Below are positions 11,261 to 19,564 of a stretch of DNA of 64,000 bases, piece after piece (within the stretch, counting starts at the first letter, position 1; every line of letters starts with the position of its first letter). A model generated the notes under the pieces. That model made no database searches. It saw only the letters and a list, made by a program, of their open reading frames with translations, and was not told the DNA's origin. The position numbers and the translations under genes were made by a program. Location of the stretch: contig JAQISU010000192.1 in assembly GCA_029339505.1 (NCBI GenBank), positions 1,468,501-1,532,500 of the forward strand, in the 5' to 3' direction. This DNA is from Unio delphinus. Taxonomy: Eukaryota; Mollusca; Bivalvia; Unionida; Unionidae.

Positions 11261-11847
11261 AGTAGTTAATGGGGATACTCTAGCGACAATGGGAAAATCC
11301 TATGTAAAACAGCTTGGGAACATCTAGCGACAAGGGGAATTTAACATGGTGGGGACTATCTAGCGACAAGGGGAATTTAACATGGTGGGACTATCTAGCG
11401 ACAAGGGAAATTGAACATGGTGGGACTATCTAGCGTCAAGGGAAATTGAACATGGTGGGACTATCTAGCGACAAGGGGAATTTAACATGGTGGGGACTAT
11501 CTAGCGACAAGGGGAATTTAACATGGTGGGACTATCTAGCGACAAGGGAAATTGAACATGGTGGGACTATCTAGCGTCAAGGGAAATTGAACATGGTGGG
11601 ACTATCTAGCGACAAGGGGAATTTAACATGGTGGGACTATCTAGCGACAAGGGAAATTGAACATGGTGGGACTATCTAGCGTCAAGGAAAATTGAACATG
11701 GTGGGACTATCTAGTGTCAAGGGGAATTGAACAGAGTGGGACTATATAGCGTCAAGGGAAATATAACATGGGAAATAAAACAAGGAAAAAAAGGGGTGGC
11801 AATGAAAGCTACTATCTTTTCGAGACTTATGAGTGGCCCTGAAAAGG
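11261..11847 (+). repeat. Polinton left terminal inverted repeat
   Basis: 587 bp, inverse of 33114-33559. Outer part: unique AGTAGTTAATGGGGATACTC. Middle: about 14 copies of a 35-bp tandem unit containing CTATCTAGCGACAAGGGGAA. Inner part: single-copy DNA ending at GAGTGGCCCTGAAAAGG, which on the minus strand is a histone-type stem-loop. Longer than the right repeat by about four 35-bp units. Confidence 0.95.
11815..11847 (-). terminator. Histone-type 3' stem-loop in left TIR
   Basis: On the minus strand: GGTCCT-TTTC-AGGGCC (one G-U pair) followed by ACTCA, then TCTCGAAAAGA about 13 nt later. This fits the metazoan histone mRNA stem-loop plus purine-rich downstream element. It lies about 31 nt past the stop of the minus-strand gene at 11878-12111. 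Confidence 0.75.
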
Positions 11848-11877
11848 ACCGTTAGGTGTAATGTTAACGTTGTCTTG

Positions 11878-12111
11878 TTAACACAGAGGACATCTTACAG
11901 ATCTTCTTCTCTTCCTTAAACTTCTCCTTACTGTGGGTCCATAGAAGAGAACTCTCTTCAAGCAACCTTGTCTTTCCACATAGACTCTTCTCTTCCAATA
12001 GGCTGTCTCCGTCCTATCAATGACACTCCATGATGATCTGACATACATGGGTATGTCAGTCCTAAACAGCATACTTGACACAAGGGTTGACGATTCAACA
12101 TTAGTCCACAT
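11878..12111 (-). CDS. Small basic protein at left end of Polinton
   Basis: 77 codons from ATG at 12111 (context CAGAAGATG) to a stop at 11878. No known domain. The N-terminal half is mixed. The C-terminal half is strongly basic (RRSLRKRRRSVRCPLC), suggesting nucleic-acid binding or a nuclear signal. A minus-strand TATAAATA box lies at 12154-12161, about 43 nt upstream of the ATG, and a histone-type stem-loop follows the stop, so it has the parts of a real transcription unit despite its size. It is transcribed outward into the terminal repeat, mirroring the gene at 32509-33090. Function unknown. Confidence 0.6.
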   Translation of the reverse strand: MWTNVESSTLVSSMLFRTDIPMYVRSSWSVIDRTETAYWKRRVYVERQGCLKRVLFYGPTVRRSLRKRRRSVRCPLC

Positions 12112-12153
12112 CTTCTGATGAGAACAGGTGAATTGAATGCCGTGTACTGCGGT

Positions 12154-12280
12154 TATTTATAGGGGAAGAGCGGATTGAAACGGATTGAGTGTATCCACCA
12201 ATCCAAACGTGCGTTACAAAAGTCAGACACAGCCATCCAATCGGAAGAGAGCAGTCTGTGACGTCACCTTTTCTATATAG
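12154..12280. promoter_or_regulatory. Divergent promoter with CRE, CCAAT and two TATA boxes
   Basis: Between the outward gene (minus) and the 212-aa gene (plus). Minus-strand TATAAATA at 12154-12161; plus-strand CTATATAG at 12273-12280. Between them lie two CCAAT-containing sites (near 12197 and 12236) and a perfect CRE palindrome TGACGTCA at 12259-12266. This resembles a host-type RNA polymerase II early promoter. Confidence 0.7.
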
Positions 12281-12329
12281 AGGTACTAGCGCCTGTGCGC
12301 AGTCCATCGATTCAAGAGAGTTGTCAATC

Positions 12330-12968
12330 ATGGCGGACAGTAAGAAGACAATGAATTGGAGTGAAACAGGAGTAGAGACAGCAAGTCATGGACCAACAGT
12401 GACTACTAAAGTCATGACAAATCTACATCCAGAAGAAGTGGATTTTAACTGGGATATTGTGGATTTTTTAACATCGCAAGAATTTATTCCGGAACCTTCG
12501 TTGCCTTCTGTATCTTCTTATGGACACGTCGATGATTTTAAGCAGAGACAAAAAGAAGCATTGGAGCGATTTTTACAACAACAGAAAGTAGAAGAACAAG
12601 CTTTTCTTATGCAACAGCAGGAAGAAGAAGAAGCAAGAAGAAAACACCAGGAAGAAACAGTAGCAGCAACGGAGAAGAATGAAGACCAAGGACAGAAAGA
12701 AAATAGTGAAAATCAAACGGTTACGACGGTACTTTTAGATATTTTAGCTGAGTTAAAGAGTCTGAAACAAATGTATCAGACTTCTTTATCACGACCGAAG
12801 AGAAAAAGACCTTCTCGAGCGAAACAATCCGATCTCTCTGTGACTACGTCTACCTTACCACCGTTAGTGATTTCTACCAAATCATTGACAGGAACCACCA
12901 GTCCCGAAGTAGGCCTTGGCCGTGGCAAAGGCTTAAGACAGCTCAAGAGGATTTCATCCCGTTTCTGA
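12330..12968 (+). CDS. Polinton left-end protein with coiled coil and basic patch
   Basis: 212 aa from the ATG at 12330 (TCAATCATGGCGG), about 50 nt after a TATA box. No recognised family. Visible layout: an acidic/aromatic stretch near residues 37-50 (DFNWDIVDFL) that could act as an activation or interaction motif; a Gln/Glu-rich coiled coil from about 70 to 125; a second helix (LLDILAELKSLKQMY); a basic cluster RPKRKRPSRAK near 158-168 that looks like a nuclear localisation signal; and a Gly/Arg/Lys-rich tail. The stop is followed after ~33 nt by a histone-type stem-loop. The promoter style suggests a regulatory, perhaps early, nuclear role; this is inference. Confidence 0.8.
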   Translation: MADSKKTMNWSETGVETASHGPTVTTKVMTNLHPEEVDFNWDIVDFLTSQEFIPEPSLPSVSSYGHVDDFKQRQKEALERFLQQQKVEEQAFLMQQQEEEEARRKHQEETVAATEKNEDQGQKENSENQTVTTVLLDILAELKSLKQMYQTSLSRPKRKRPSRAKQSDLSVTTSTLPPLVISTKSLTGTTSPEVGLGRGKGLRQLKRISSRF

Positions 12969-13001
12969 GTTTGTTTTGTTTTAAATACACAAAACACCAA
13001 C

Positions 13002-13040
13002 GGTCCTTTTCAGGACCACTCCAATTATTTCGAAAAGAAA
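13002..13040 (+). terminator. Histone-type 3' stem-loop
   Basis: GGTCCT-TTTC-AGGACC, a perfect 6-bp stem with TTTC loop, preceded by CCAAC and followed by ACTCCA. CGAAAAGAAA lies at 13031-13040, about 13 nt after the stem, in the position of a histone downstream element. A TATGTCAATTGCC block follows, shared with the module at 31971 and, in altered form, with those at 31011 and 33111. Confidence 0.85.
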
Positions 13041-13190
13041 TACTATGTCAATTGCCTATTTCAATGAAAACTCAAAAGTCCTTTATGTTTTTAAAAACCC
13101 ATGATATACGTGTGAGTGAATGAATGTGTGAGTGTAGGTAATTATACTATCAAATCAAAACCAAGAGACACTTACGTTTTTTCTCTTTAG

Positions 13191-13196
13191 TTTATT
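13191..13196 (-). terminator. Poly(A) signal AATAAA
   Basis: Minus-strand AATAAA about 85 nt past the stop of the zinc-knuckle gene, so this gene appears to use ordinary polyadenylation rather than the stem-loop. Confidence 0.6.
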
Positions 13197-13278
13197 CTAG
13201 TACAAACGACACAATTCAATATCACAACATAACATAACACAAGACCACTTTAAAAAAGTTCATAGGTTTTCTTCTGTT

Positions 13279-13749
13279 TCACTCTTTCTGTTTTTTCATT
13301 TTCTTTACTGTCACAGCTTTTTTTTCTTCCTCTTCACTTTCGTTTCGTCTTCTTTTCTTGTTTTTGTGAACGTGACGGAGTTCTTCCTTGGAGGAGGGTA
13401 CCTCTTTCTCCTCCTGTTCAGAATTTCTTTCCTCCTCCTCCTCCTCTTCCTCCACCTCCTCCTCCTCCTCCTGCTCCTGTTGTTTCTTAGGGCAGTTTGG
13501 AGACCAATGTCCTTTCTCTTTACAATAATAACAGGTATCTTGACTTTTGTCTCTATTGTAGCCTTTTTTATTTTTGTTACGATCTGAACATTCTGTAGCC
13601 CAATGTCCTTTCTTCTTACAGATATAGCAAGTATCTTGACTTTTATCTCGATAGGAGGGAGAGTAGGCTGTCGGCTGGTCTGACGAAAACTTTCGTATGA
13701 CCCCACGTAAAGCTCTAATGAGAAGTTCCACTTGTGTAGGTTCTTCCAT
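13279..13749 (-). CDS. Two-zinc-knuckle (CCHC) protein
   Basis: 156 aa from the ATG at 13749; the frame extends upstream only to a TTG. Two CCHC knuckles of the form C-x2-C-x4-H-x4-C lie at residues 41-54 and 73-86 (CYICKKKGHWATEC and CYYCKEKGHWSPNC), separated by a repeated DKSQDTC spacer that shows they arose by duplication. A Glu-rich tract of about 25 residues and a Lys/Arg-rich C terminus follow. Such knuckles bind single-stranded nucleic acid, as in retroviral nucleocapsids and cellular CNBP. In this element it could be an RNA/DNA chaperone or regulator. Transcribed away from polB, with minus-strand TATATATA near 13805 and AATAAA downstream. Confidence 0.85.
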   Translation of the reverse strand: MEEPTQVELLIRALRGVIRKFSSDQPTAYSPSYRDKSQDTCYICKKKGHWATECSDRNKNKKGYNRDKSQDTCYYCKEKGHWSPNCPKKQQEQEEEEEVEEEEEEEERNSEQEEKEVPSSKEELRHVHKNKKRRRNESEEEEKKAVTVKKMKKQKE

Positions 13750-13802
13750 CGTTCTGGTCAATGTGAGAGTGAAAGGAATACTGAACCGTTAGACACTAAC
13801 CC

Positions 13803-13860
13803 TTTATATATATGCACGGATCGAACATGAATATATAGGGGTTATGGTCTTTAAAAGGTA
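13803..13860. promoter_or_regulatory. Divergent promoter, zinc-knuckle gene and polB
   Basis: A TATATATA run near 13806-13813 serves the minus-strand gene about 60 nt away. For polB a TATATA near 13843 or TTTAAAAGG at 13852-13860 lies 25-45 nt before the ATG at 13885. Confidence 0.5.
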
Positions 13861-13884
13861 GTCATTTGACTTTTTGCAGACAAG

Positions 13885-16800
13885 ATGAAAAGGTCACATC
13901 ATGCTGTGGAGAAAGGAAAAGACAGTAAGAGACAGAAACGTAATGTATCGCCTAGTACAGTAGCTGAAGTCTTGGCTCAAATTCATGCCAGTGATTTTGA
14001 AGATGACATGAGTGAGCCCGAATTTACACCTAAGCAATCGACGTCCAAGCAAAGTACACTACCCTTAGTTAACCCTGAAAATTACTATCACATTCGAGAG
14101 ACAGAAAAGCGTTCCTCTCGAAAATTTAGAACAACGGCTTACACGTATGCCGTAAAGTTTAAAGATTTCAAGTCCAATGTACCTTTGGAGAATACAGAAG
14201 GGTTCATTACTGAGGTGTGGGATTCTGTGTTAACTGCACTGAAACAGCAATGTCAAGCCAAAGAAGACGATCGCTTGAGACTTTCTATTCATCACGATAA
14301 TTTAAAGTCTCCCGTTTGGATCGAATTTACTAGTCCATCAGAACTGACACCTTCTAAAGTCATTGACAAAATTCAACATGTGCAACAATCCAATGACAAG
14401 TTTCACATTGACGATGGAAAAGCCACACTGTTCATAACCCACGTGTCTCTTCCCCAGGGGACAGGACGCAAAAAAGTATTATTGGTCGACAGCCTTCGCA
14501 GCACCAAACTAAGTCTCGTCCGAATTAACAATCCTCAAGACCAGATGTGTTTAGCCCGTGCTGTCGTCGTGGGACGAACGTATGCCAACAAGAACGACAC
14601 GGTAGAATGGAAAAGAGCCTGGAAAACTATTCAACGATCGGGCCGAGCCAAACAACGAAGTGAAGCAGAACTCCTGTTACAGCAAGCAGGGATATCCAAA
14701 GACACTCCTTGTGGCATTCCAGAAATGCAACAATTACAAGACGTCTTGGCTCCACGTTACACCTTGAAAGTACACCCTCAAGAAGTGCGTGGACCTCTTT
14801 TGTTTCGAGGCCACGATTTCAAAGACGGAAAATACATTCACGTCTATCATCACGATGGTCATTTTGATACCATTACCAGTATCACTGGATTCCTGGGATA
14901 CGGTTACTACTGTGAAAAATGTGACTATGGTTATAACAATCGAGAACAACACAAACATTGTGGATCAAAATGTGAGGGATGTTTAGCCTCACAACCTTGT
15001 CTGGACCAAGGAAAAGAAAGAGTGCATTGCCCTGTGTGTCAGCGCACTTTTGTCAGTCCTACCTGTTACCAACAACATTTGAAGATGCAAGGTTCACAGC
15101 AGAAAAACACTTGTCAACTTCTGAGATTGTGCCCTACTTGTGGACAAGACATACGTACCAATAGTGCCAAGTTTCACGTTTGTCGAGGGAAGAAACGATG
15201 TCACATTTGTCACCAAATCGTGGACTTGGAACACGAATGCTTCATTCAAAAATACCAACCCCATTCAGAAGATACCCAGAAGAAAGGGAATTTTATCTTT
15301 TTTGATTTCGAATGCATGCAAGAAACCGGTATTCACATTCCCAATTTCTGCGTAGCTCACCGTGCGTGCGAACAGTGCATCCAAGAACCTATCTTTAGTT
15401 ATTGCCCTCACTGCAACAAGATTCCTGGAGGACGTGAAAAAATCTTTCGAGGGTCAAACACGTTAGCCAAGTTTGCCCGATGGATCTTAAACCCCATTGA
15501 CGAAACGTGGAGTACAGAAGATATCGAACGTTACGGTAATTGTCATTGCCATGCTACGGTCATGGCTCACAATTTTTCGGGATACGATGGGCAATTTCTG
15601 CTCAGATACTATGCGGAACAATGTACCGAACGACCTCAAGTGACTTTGAACGGAGCTAAAATCATTTCTATGCAAGTAGGACAAGTACAGTTTAAAGATT
15701 CGATGTGTTACTTGGCCATGCCATTGAGTCGCATGCCTAAAACGTTTGGTATGCCAGAAATGGCTAAAGGTTATTTTCCACACTTTTTCAATACCGAAGC
15801 CAATCAATATGCCGTTCTACCCCATTTGCCGGAGGCTCACTATTACGACCCTGACAACATGCGTACCGAACAACGAGAAGCTTTCTTCGCTTGGTACCAG
15901 ACTCATGCCTCGGACCTTTTTGACTTTCAAGAAGAAATGTTAAAGTACTGTCGATCTGACGTGGACATTTTACGACGTTGCTGTGGAAAATTTCGAGAAT
16001 TGTTCATGGAGTACGGAGGGATCGATCCTTTGAAAGAAGCTTGTACCATTGCCAAAGCGTGTTCTTTAGTGTACCGAAAACGCTTTATGCCTGAAAATAC
16101 TCTAGCGGTCATCAGTCCTCAAACGACGAACTTTGTTAAACGTCAATACTCAGTCAAAGCCCTGCGCTGGCTCCATTACTTGTGCGACAAGGAAGACAAA
16201 TGGATCCAATACGCTCGCAACGGAGGAGGCGAAAAGATTATTGGAACGTATTCAGTGGATGGTTGGGACTTAGAAAACCCTCAGATCGTGTACGAGTTTA
16301 ACGGATGCTTATTTCACGGATGTCCTATGTGCTACCCTCAGCGTGACATCAAAAATCAGTTTTTACAACGAACTATGGAAGATTTGTACCAGACCACGTG
16401 TCAACGACGTTTGAAGTTAGAACAACAAGGATACCAGGTAGTGGAAATGTGGGAACACGAGTACGATCAGCGTTTGAAAACTGATCCCGAGTTTAAACGC
16501 ATCGTAGAAAGTTACAAGTGGGTGGACCCCCTAAACCCACGGGATAGTTTGTACGGAGGACGAACGAATGCTACCTGTTTACTGTACCAAGCGGACGAGG
16601 AGAAGGGAGAAGAAGAAATCAAATACTTGGACGTGTGTTCGTTGTATCCGTACGTGTGCAAATATTGTCACTTTCCCGTAGGGCATCCAGAATTGATGAC
16701 AGAACACATTGATTTGGACCACATTCGTCAGTACGAAGGATTGATCAAGTGTAAAGTCTTACCACCCACAGACTTGTACCATCCCGTTTTACCTCACCAT

Positions 16801-17958
16801 TGCCAAGGAAAACTGATGTTTCCTTTGTGTCGCACATGTGCTGAAACGTGCAACCAAGACCAACCTTGTCATCACACTCAGGAAGAACGTACCTTGACAG
16901 GAACGTGGGTGAGTGTGGAATTGTTTAAAGCTCTGGACATGGGATACCAACTGTTAGAAGTGTACGAAATTTACCACTTTCCCAAAACACAACAATACTG
17001 CAAGGACGACGAGAGACAGAAAGGTATTTTTGCAGACTACGTGGATGCCTTTTTAAAACTAAAACAAGAAGCTAGTGGCTATCCTTCCTGGTGTCACACT
17101 CCCGAAGACCAAAAGATATTCAAAGAAAAATATCGGGAGCAGGAAGGTATCACTTTAGACCACATCGAGAAAAATGAAGGAAGGCGATCGTTTGCCAAAG
17201 TGATGCTCAATTGTTTGTGGGGTAAAATGGCACAACGTCCATCTTTACCCAAGACGGAGTATTTGTCCGAGCCGTCTCGCTACTTCCAGATGATTCACGA
17301 CCCAACCAAAGTCATCAAACACGTGGACGTCATTCGTGAGGACTTGATCTTAGTCAATTACGAAGAAGAACTAGACTTTGTAGAAGCCGACAAATTTGGA
17401 AATGTCATCATTGCGGCTTACGTGACAGCCCACGCTCGCTTAAAATTGTACGAAGTGTTAGAACTGTTAGGAGATCGCGTGTTGTATTTTGACACAGACA
17501 GTTGCATCTACATTCACCGACCGAACGATTGTAACCCTGTTATCGAAGGAGACCGTTTAGGAGCCTGGACCGATGAACATCCCGACGACAAGATTCTAAG
17601 TTTTGCAAGTGGCGGTCCTAAAAATTACGGCTACGAATACCGAGACCCCCAAGGAAAAATGCACACCAAATGTAAAGTGAAAGGATTGACTCTTAATTAT
17701 CGCACCAGTCAAGTGGTGAACTTTGACGTGCTTCAAGAAGCCTTACAGTCGGGACAGGATGAAACGTTTCAAGTGACTACCCACGAACCGCACAAGATTG
17801 TCCGTTTACCCACACACCAAATCGTTAGCCGACCTTTGGAAAAAGTCTACCAAATCGTGTACCAAAAGAGAGTACGACTTCCCAATCACTTCACTCTACC
17901 GTACGGTCACATCGAAATCGGGCAGCATATAAAAAGGGACATCGTCCACGATCAATAG
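13885..17958 (+). CDS. polB: Protein-primed family B DNA polymerase
   Basis: 1,357 aa, full length and uninterrupted, from ATG at 13885. Exonuclease motifs: D474-F-E476 (ExoI), H562-N563-F with D568 (ExoII) and a YCRSDVDIL block with D692 (ExoIII). Polymerase motifs: D916-V-C-S-L-Y-P (motif A), K1105-V-M-L-N-C-L-W-G (motif B) and D1203-T-D-S (motif C). A Cys/His-rich region between about 345 and 450 forms probable zinc fingers. It would replicate the linear element from its termini using a terminal protein as primer. The first ~330 residues may carry the terminal-protein function, as proposed for Polintons, but no active tyrosine can be assigned from sequence. Confidence 0.97.
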   Translation: MKRSHHAVEKGKDSKRQKRNVSPSTVAEVLAQIHASDFEDDMSEPEFTPKQSTSKQSTLPLVNPENYYHIRETEKRSSRKFRTTAYTYAVKFKDFKSNVPLENTEGFITEVWDSVLTALKQQCQAKEDDRLRLSIHHDNLKSPVWIEFTSPSELTPSKVIDKIQHVQQSNDKFHIDDGKATLFITHVSLPQGTGRKKVLLVDSLRSTKLSLVRINNPQDQMCLARAVVVGRTYANKNDTVEWKRAWKTIQRSGRAKQRSEAELLLQQAGISKDTPCGIPEMQQLQDVLAPRYTLKVHPQEVRGPLLFRGHDFKDGKYIHVYHHDGHFDTITSITGFLGYGYYCEKCDYGYNNREQHKHCGSKCEGCLASQPCLDQGKERVHCPVCQRTFVSPTCYQQHLKMQGSQQKNTCQLLRLCPTCGQDIRTNSAKFHVCRGKKRCHICHQIVDLEHECFIQKYQPHSEDTQKKGNFIFFDFECMQETGIHIPNFCVAHRACEQCIQEPIFSYCPHCNKIPGGREKIFRGSNTLAKFARWILNPIDETWSTEDIERYGNCHCHATVMAHNFSGYDGQFLLRYYAEQCTERPQVTLNGAKIISMQVGQVQFKDSMCYLAMPLSRMPKTFGMPEMAKGYFPHFFNTEANQYAVLPHLPEAHYYDPDNMRTEQREAFFAWYQTHASDLFDFQEEMLKYCRSDVDILRRCCGKFRELFMEYGGIDPLKEACTIAKACSLVYRKRFMPENTLAVISPQTTNFVKRQYSVKALRWLHYLCDKEDKWIQYARNGGGEKIIGTYSVDGWDLENPQIVYEFNGCLFHGCPMCYPQRDIKNQFLQRTMEDLYQTTCQRRLKLEQQGYQVVEMWEHEYDQRLKTDPEFKRIVESYKWVDPLNPRDSLYGGRTNATCLLYQADEEKGEEEIKYLDVCSLYPYVCKYCHFPVGHPELMTEHIDLDHIRQYEGLIKCKVLPPTDLYHPVLPHHCQGKLMFPLCRTCAETCNQDQPCHHTQEERTLTGTWVSVELFKALDMGYQLLEVYEIYHFPKTQQYCKDDERQKGIFADYVDAFLKLKQEASGYPSWCHTPEDQKIFKEKYREQEGITLDHIEKNEGRRSFAKVMLNCLWGKMAQRPSLPKTEYLSEPSRYFQMIHDPTKVIKHVDVIREDLILVNYEEELDFVEADKFGNVIIAAYVTAHARLKLYEVLELLGDRVLYFDTDSCIYIHRPNDCNPVIEGDRLGAWTDEHPDDKILSFASGGPKNYGYEYRDPQGKMHTKCKVKGLTLNYRTSQVVNFDVLQEALQSGQDETFQVTTHEPHKIVRLPTHQIVSRPLEKVYQIVYQKRVRLPNHFTLPYGHIEIGQHIKRDIVHDQ
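17928..17938 (+). promoter_or_regulatory. TATA box of the BIR gene
   Basis: CATATAAAAAGG, within the last codons of polB and about 65 nt before the ATG at 17994. Confidence 0.6.
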
Positions 17959-17993
17959 TTTATTTATCACTACAACGACCCAGCGAAAAGAAG

Positions 17994-18659
17994 ATGAATC
18001 CATTTAAACAGACATCATTCAAGTTTGGGGATTGTAAAACAAATGTACCTTTCCAGAGTGTGAAAAGTACTGGATGGATAAGACCTATGCATTGCAACGG
18101 AAGTTGTCCGGAAGGAAACTGTAAGTGTCCTTGCGGTATGCACTGTAATTGCGTTACAGAGTGCGATGGTGAACCTTACGATTGTAGTGATGCCAGGCTC
18201 TGTGACGTTAGCGATTCAGCAGGATATCGTAGGAACTTTGCTATGACTACTACCCCTATATCTACCCTGGAAAGTGATGCTGTGCGTGTCAAACCTGAGG
18301 GATGCGAAAGCGGTGCGACACGTTATCGTGGACTCCTAGGAATTTCACCGTACCTGCATCGAACAGAAGTAAGGAGAGTCGAATATTCGTTCCCGACGAG
18401 TTTGCCTGAATACTGCCACTTTAAAAGTCGATTTCAAACCTTCAAAGATAAATGGCCAAAATATCTGCCTGGACCAACTCCTGAAGAATTAGCCAGAGCC
18501 GGATTTTTCTACTTGGGCGAAGGGGATAAAGTCAAGTGTTTCAGTTGTGGTGTATCCATTTACGAGTGGGAACAGAAAGATTCCGCTTACCTGGAACATG
18601 CTCGATGGTCTCCGAATTGTCAATACCTACCTTTAGTGGGACCTAATGATTGGAAGTGA
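17994..18659 (+). CDS. BIR-domain (IAP-like) protein
   Basis: 221 aa. A single BIR domain spans about residues 144-212 with the exact zinc spacing C182-x2-C185-x16-H202-x6-C209, plus PTPEELARAGFFYLGEGD before it. BIR domains bind zinc and engage caspases or IAP-binding-motif proteins, so the likely role is blocking host cell death. There is no RING or UBA domain, so ubiquitin-ligase activity is not expected. The N-terminal 75 residues are unusual: a cysteine-rich segment with 11 Cys between residues 34 and 70 that I do not recognise. Located between polB and three small genes, with its own TATA box. Similar BIR genes are known in some adintoviruses and large DNA viruses. Confidence 0.93.
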   Translation: MNPFKQTSFKFGDCKTNVPFQSVKSTGWIRPMHCNGSCPEGNCKCPCGMHCNCVTECDGEPYDCSDARLCDVSDSAGYRRNFAMTTTPISTLESDAVRVKPEGCESGATRYRGLLGISPYLHRTEVRRVEYSFPTSLPEYCHFKSRFQTFKDKWPKYLPGPTPEELARAGFFYLGEGDKVKCFSCGVSIYEWEQKDSAYLEHARWSPNCQYLPLVGPNDWK

Positions 18660-18671
18660 CACTACTACTCC

Positions 18672-19055
18672 ATGTCGTGTAACACACCTAGACCAGTATA
18701 TAATATAAAACATAATATTCAAGGATTACCCTACGAATTGCAAGAGAAGATCTACAAGGACGTTTGGCAAGGCCTTGCTAAAGAAAAATCTCAAGGGGTG
18801 ACTGTAGAACTTTTGTGTCGTGAAATTCACAAGAGGAAAGTGACAAAAATTAACCAACGTGTTAGATTTCTCTGGATCAAGGGTATTTTTTTGCTCTGTT
18901 ACCAATTTACTACGTTTACCTCTGAAGATACTTTGATCCTTCTTAACCGTTACCCTGAATGGCAGTGGGACGAAATTACACGTTATATTAATCACTTTCG
19001 CTTTTTGTGCAAATTTAATTCTGTGTTTAATTCTGAGTTGAATCTACACTTGTAA
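18672..19055 (+). CDS. Polinton protein of unknown function, 127 aa
   Basis: Starts 12 nt after the BIR gene stop at ATG 18672. No confident family. Near the N terminus, LPYELQEKIY loosely resembles the start of an F-box helix (LPxELxxxI), but the rest is not diagnostic. The middle is hydrophobic (FLWIKGIFLLCYQF) with aromatic residues, and the C terminus is rich in Asn and Phe. Position between a BIR gene and a NWGR-motif gene makes a host-interaction role possible. TATA-like TATAATATAAAA occurs inside the frame near 18700, so a shorter product is conceivable. Confidence 0.6.
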   Translation: MSCNTPRPVYNIKHNIQGLPYELQEKIYKDVWQGLAKEKSQGVTVELLCREIHKRKVTKINQRVRFLWIKGIFLLCYQFTTFTSEDTLILLNRYPEWQWDEITRYINHFRFLCKFNSVFNSELNLHL

Positions 19056-19089
19056 TCTTTGACCTAAAGAAGTATAAAAGAGAACAACC

Positions 19090-19308
19090 ATGCCACAACC
19101 TTTATCATTGGTGATCCAACAGATTCCGTGGAAGGATATCAATGAGAAGATTCACACGGTGAAAGATTACGAACACTTATTGCAAGAACTATACCCTATG
19201 AATTGGGGTCGACGTGTCGTGTGTGTTTTAGTGACTTGCTTTCTGGGATTTCGTTTACCTGCCGATTCCTTGTGGACACTTTACGAACACTACCTATCAA
19301 AAAAATAA
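19090..19308 (+). CDS. Small protein with a BH1-like NWGR motif
   Basis: 72 aa from ATG 19090. Residues 38-56 read MNWGRRVVCVLVTCFLGFR, with a NWGR followed by a hydrophobic helix. That is the arrangement of the BH1 region of Bcl-2 family proteins, but the protein is far shorter than a Bcl-2 fold (about 150 aa) and BH3/BH2 are not clear. TATAAAAG at 19073-19080 lies only ~10 nt upstream of this ATG, so the mRNA may begin inside the frame and the true start could be the ATG at 19198. Function uncertain. Confidence 0.5.
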   Translation: MPQPLSLVIQQIPWKDINEKIHTVKDYEHLLQELYPMNWGRRVVCVLVTCFLGFRLPADSLWTLYEHYLSKK

Positions 19309-19314
19309 GACAGT

Positions 19315-19563
19315 ATGGTGGTTCCTTTAAATGTCCACGAGAGACTTATTCTGTTCAAAGCCTTACGCTTTCATCTGGATACATCTCGACCTTTCCAAGA
19401 AAAAAAGATTCGTCAACTTTTACGTACGGAAGCAGTGTACGAAGATGTGTGTGTAGCTTGTGATTTACACCCTCATTGGACAGATGTACGTGACTGGAAA
19501 AGTTGGGATTTTGAGGCTTGGACAAACGAAGTATCCCATTATGCCCAAGCGTTGTGTTCCTAA
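19315..19563 (+). CDS. Small Polinton protein, 82 aa
   Basis: ATG 19315 lies 6 nt after the previous stop. No known domain. Tryptophan-rich C-terminal half (WTDVRDWKSWDFEAW) and a C-x2-C pair (VCVACD). The adjacent NWGR gene and the W-rich helix here raise the thought that the two frames are halves of one ancestral Bcl-2-like gene, but I cannot show this. Tight packing with both neighbours supports it being expressed. Confidence 0.5.
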   Translation: MVVPLNVHERLILFKALRFHLDTSRPFQEKKIRQLLRTEAVYEDVCVACDLHPHWTDVRDWKSWDFEAWTNEVSHYAQALCS

Positions 19564-19564
19564 A

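Noticed and set aside
12900..12968. Gly-Arg-Gly-Lys-Gly near the C terminus of the 212-aa protein as a histone H4-like tail
   Set aside because: Five residues only, at the wrong end of the protein; low-complexity basic sequence. The histone link rests on the 3' hairpins, not this.
13366..13587. Plus-strand Leu/Phe-rich frame resembling a membrane protein
   Set aside because: Antisense shadow of the Glu/Lys-rich zinc-knuckle gene.
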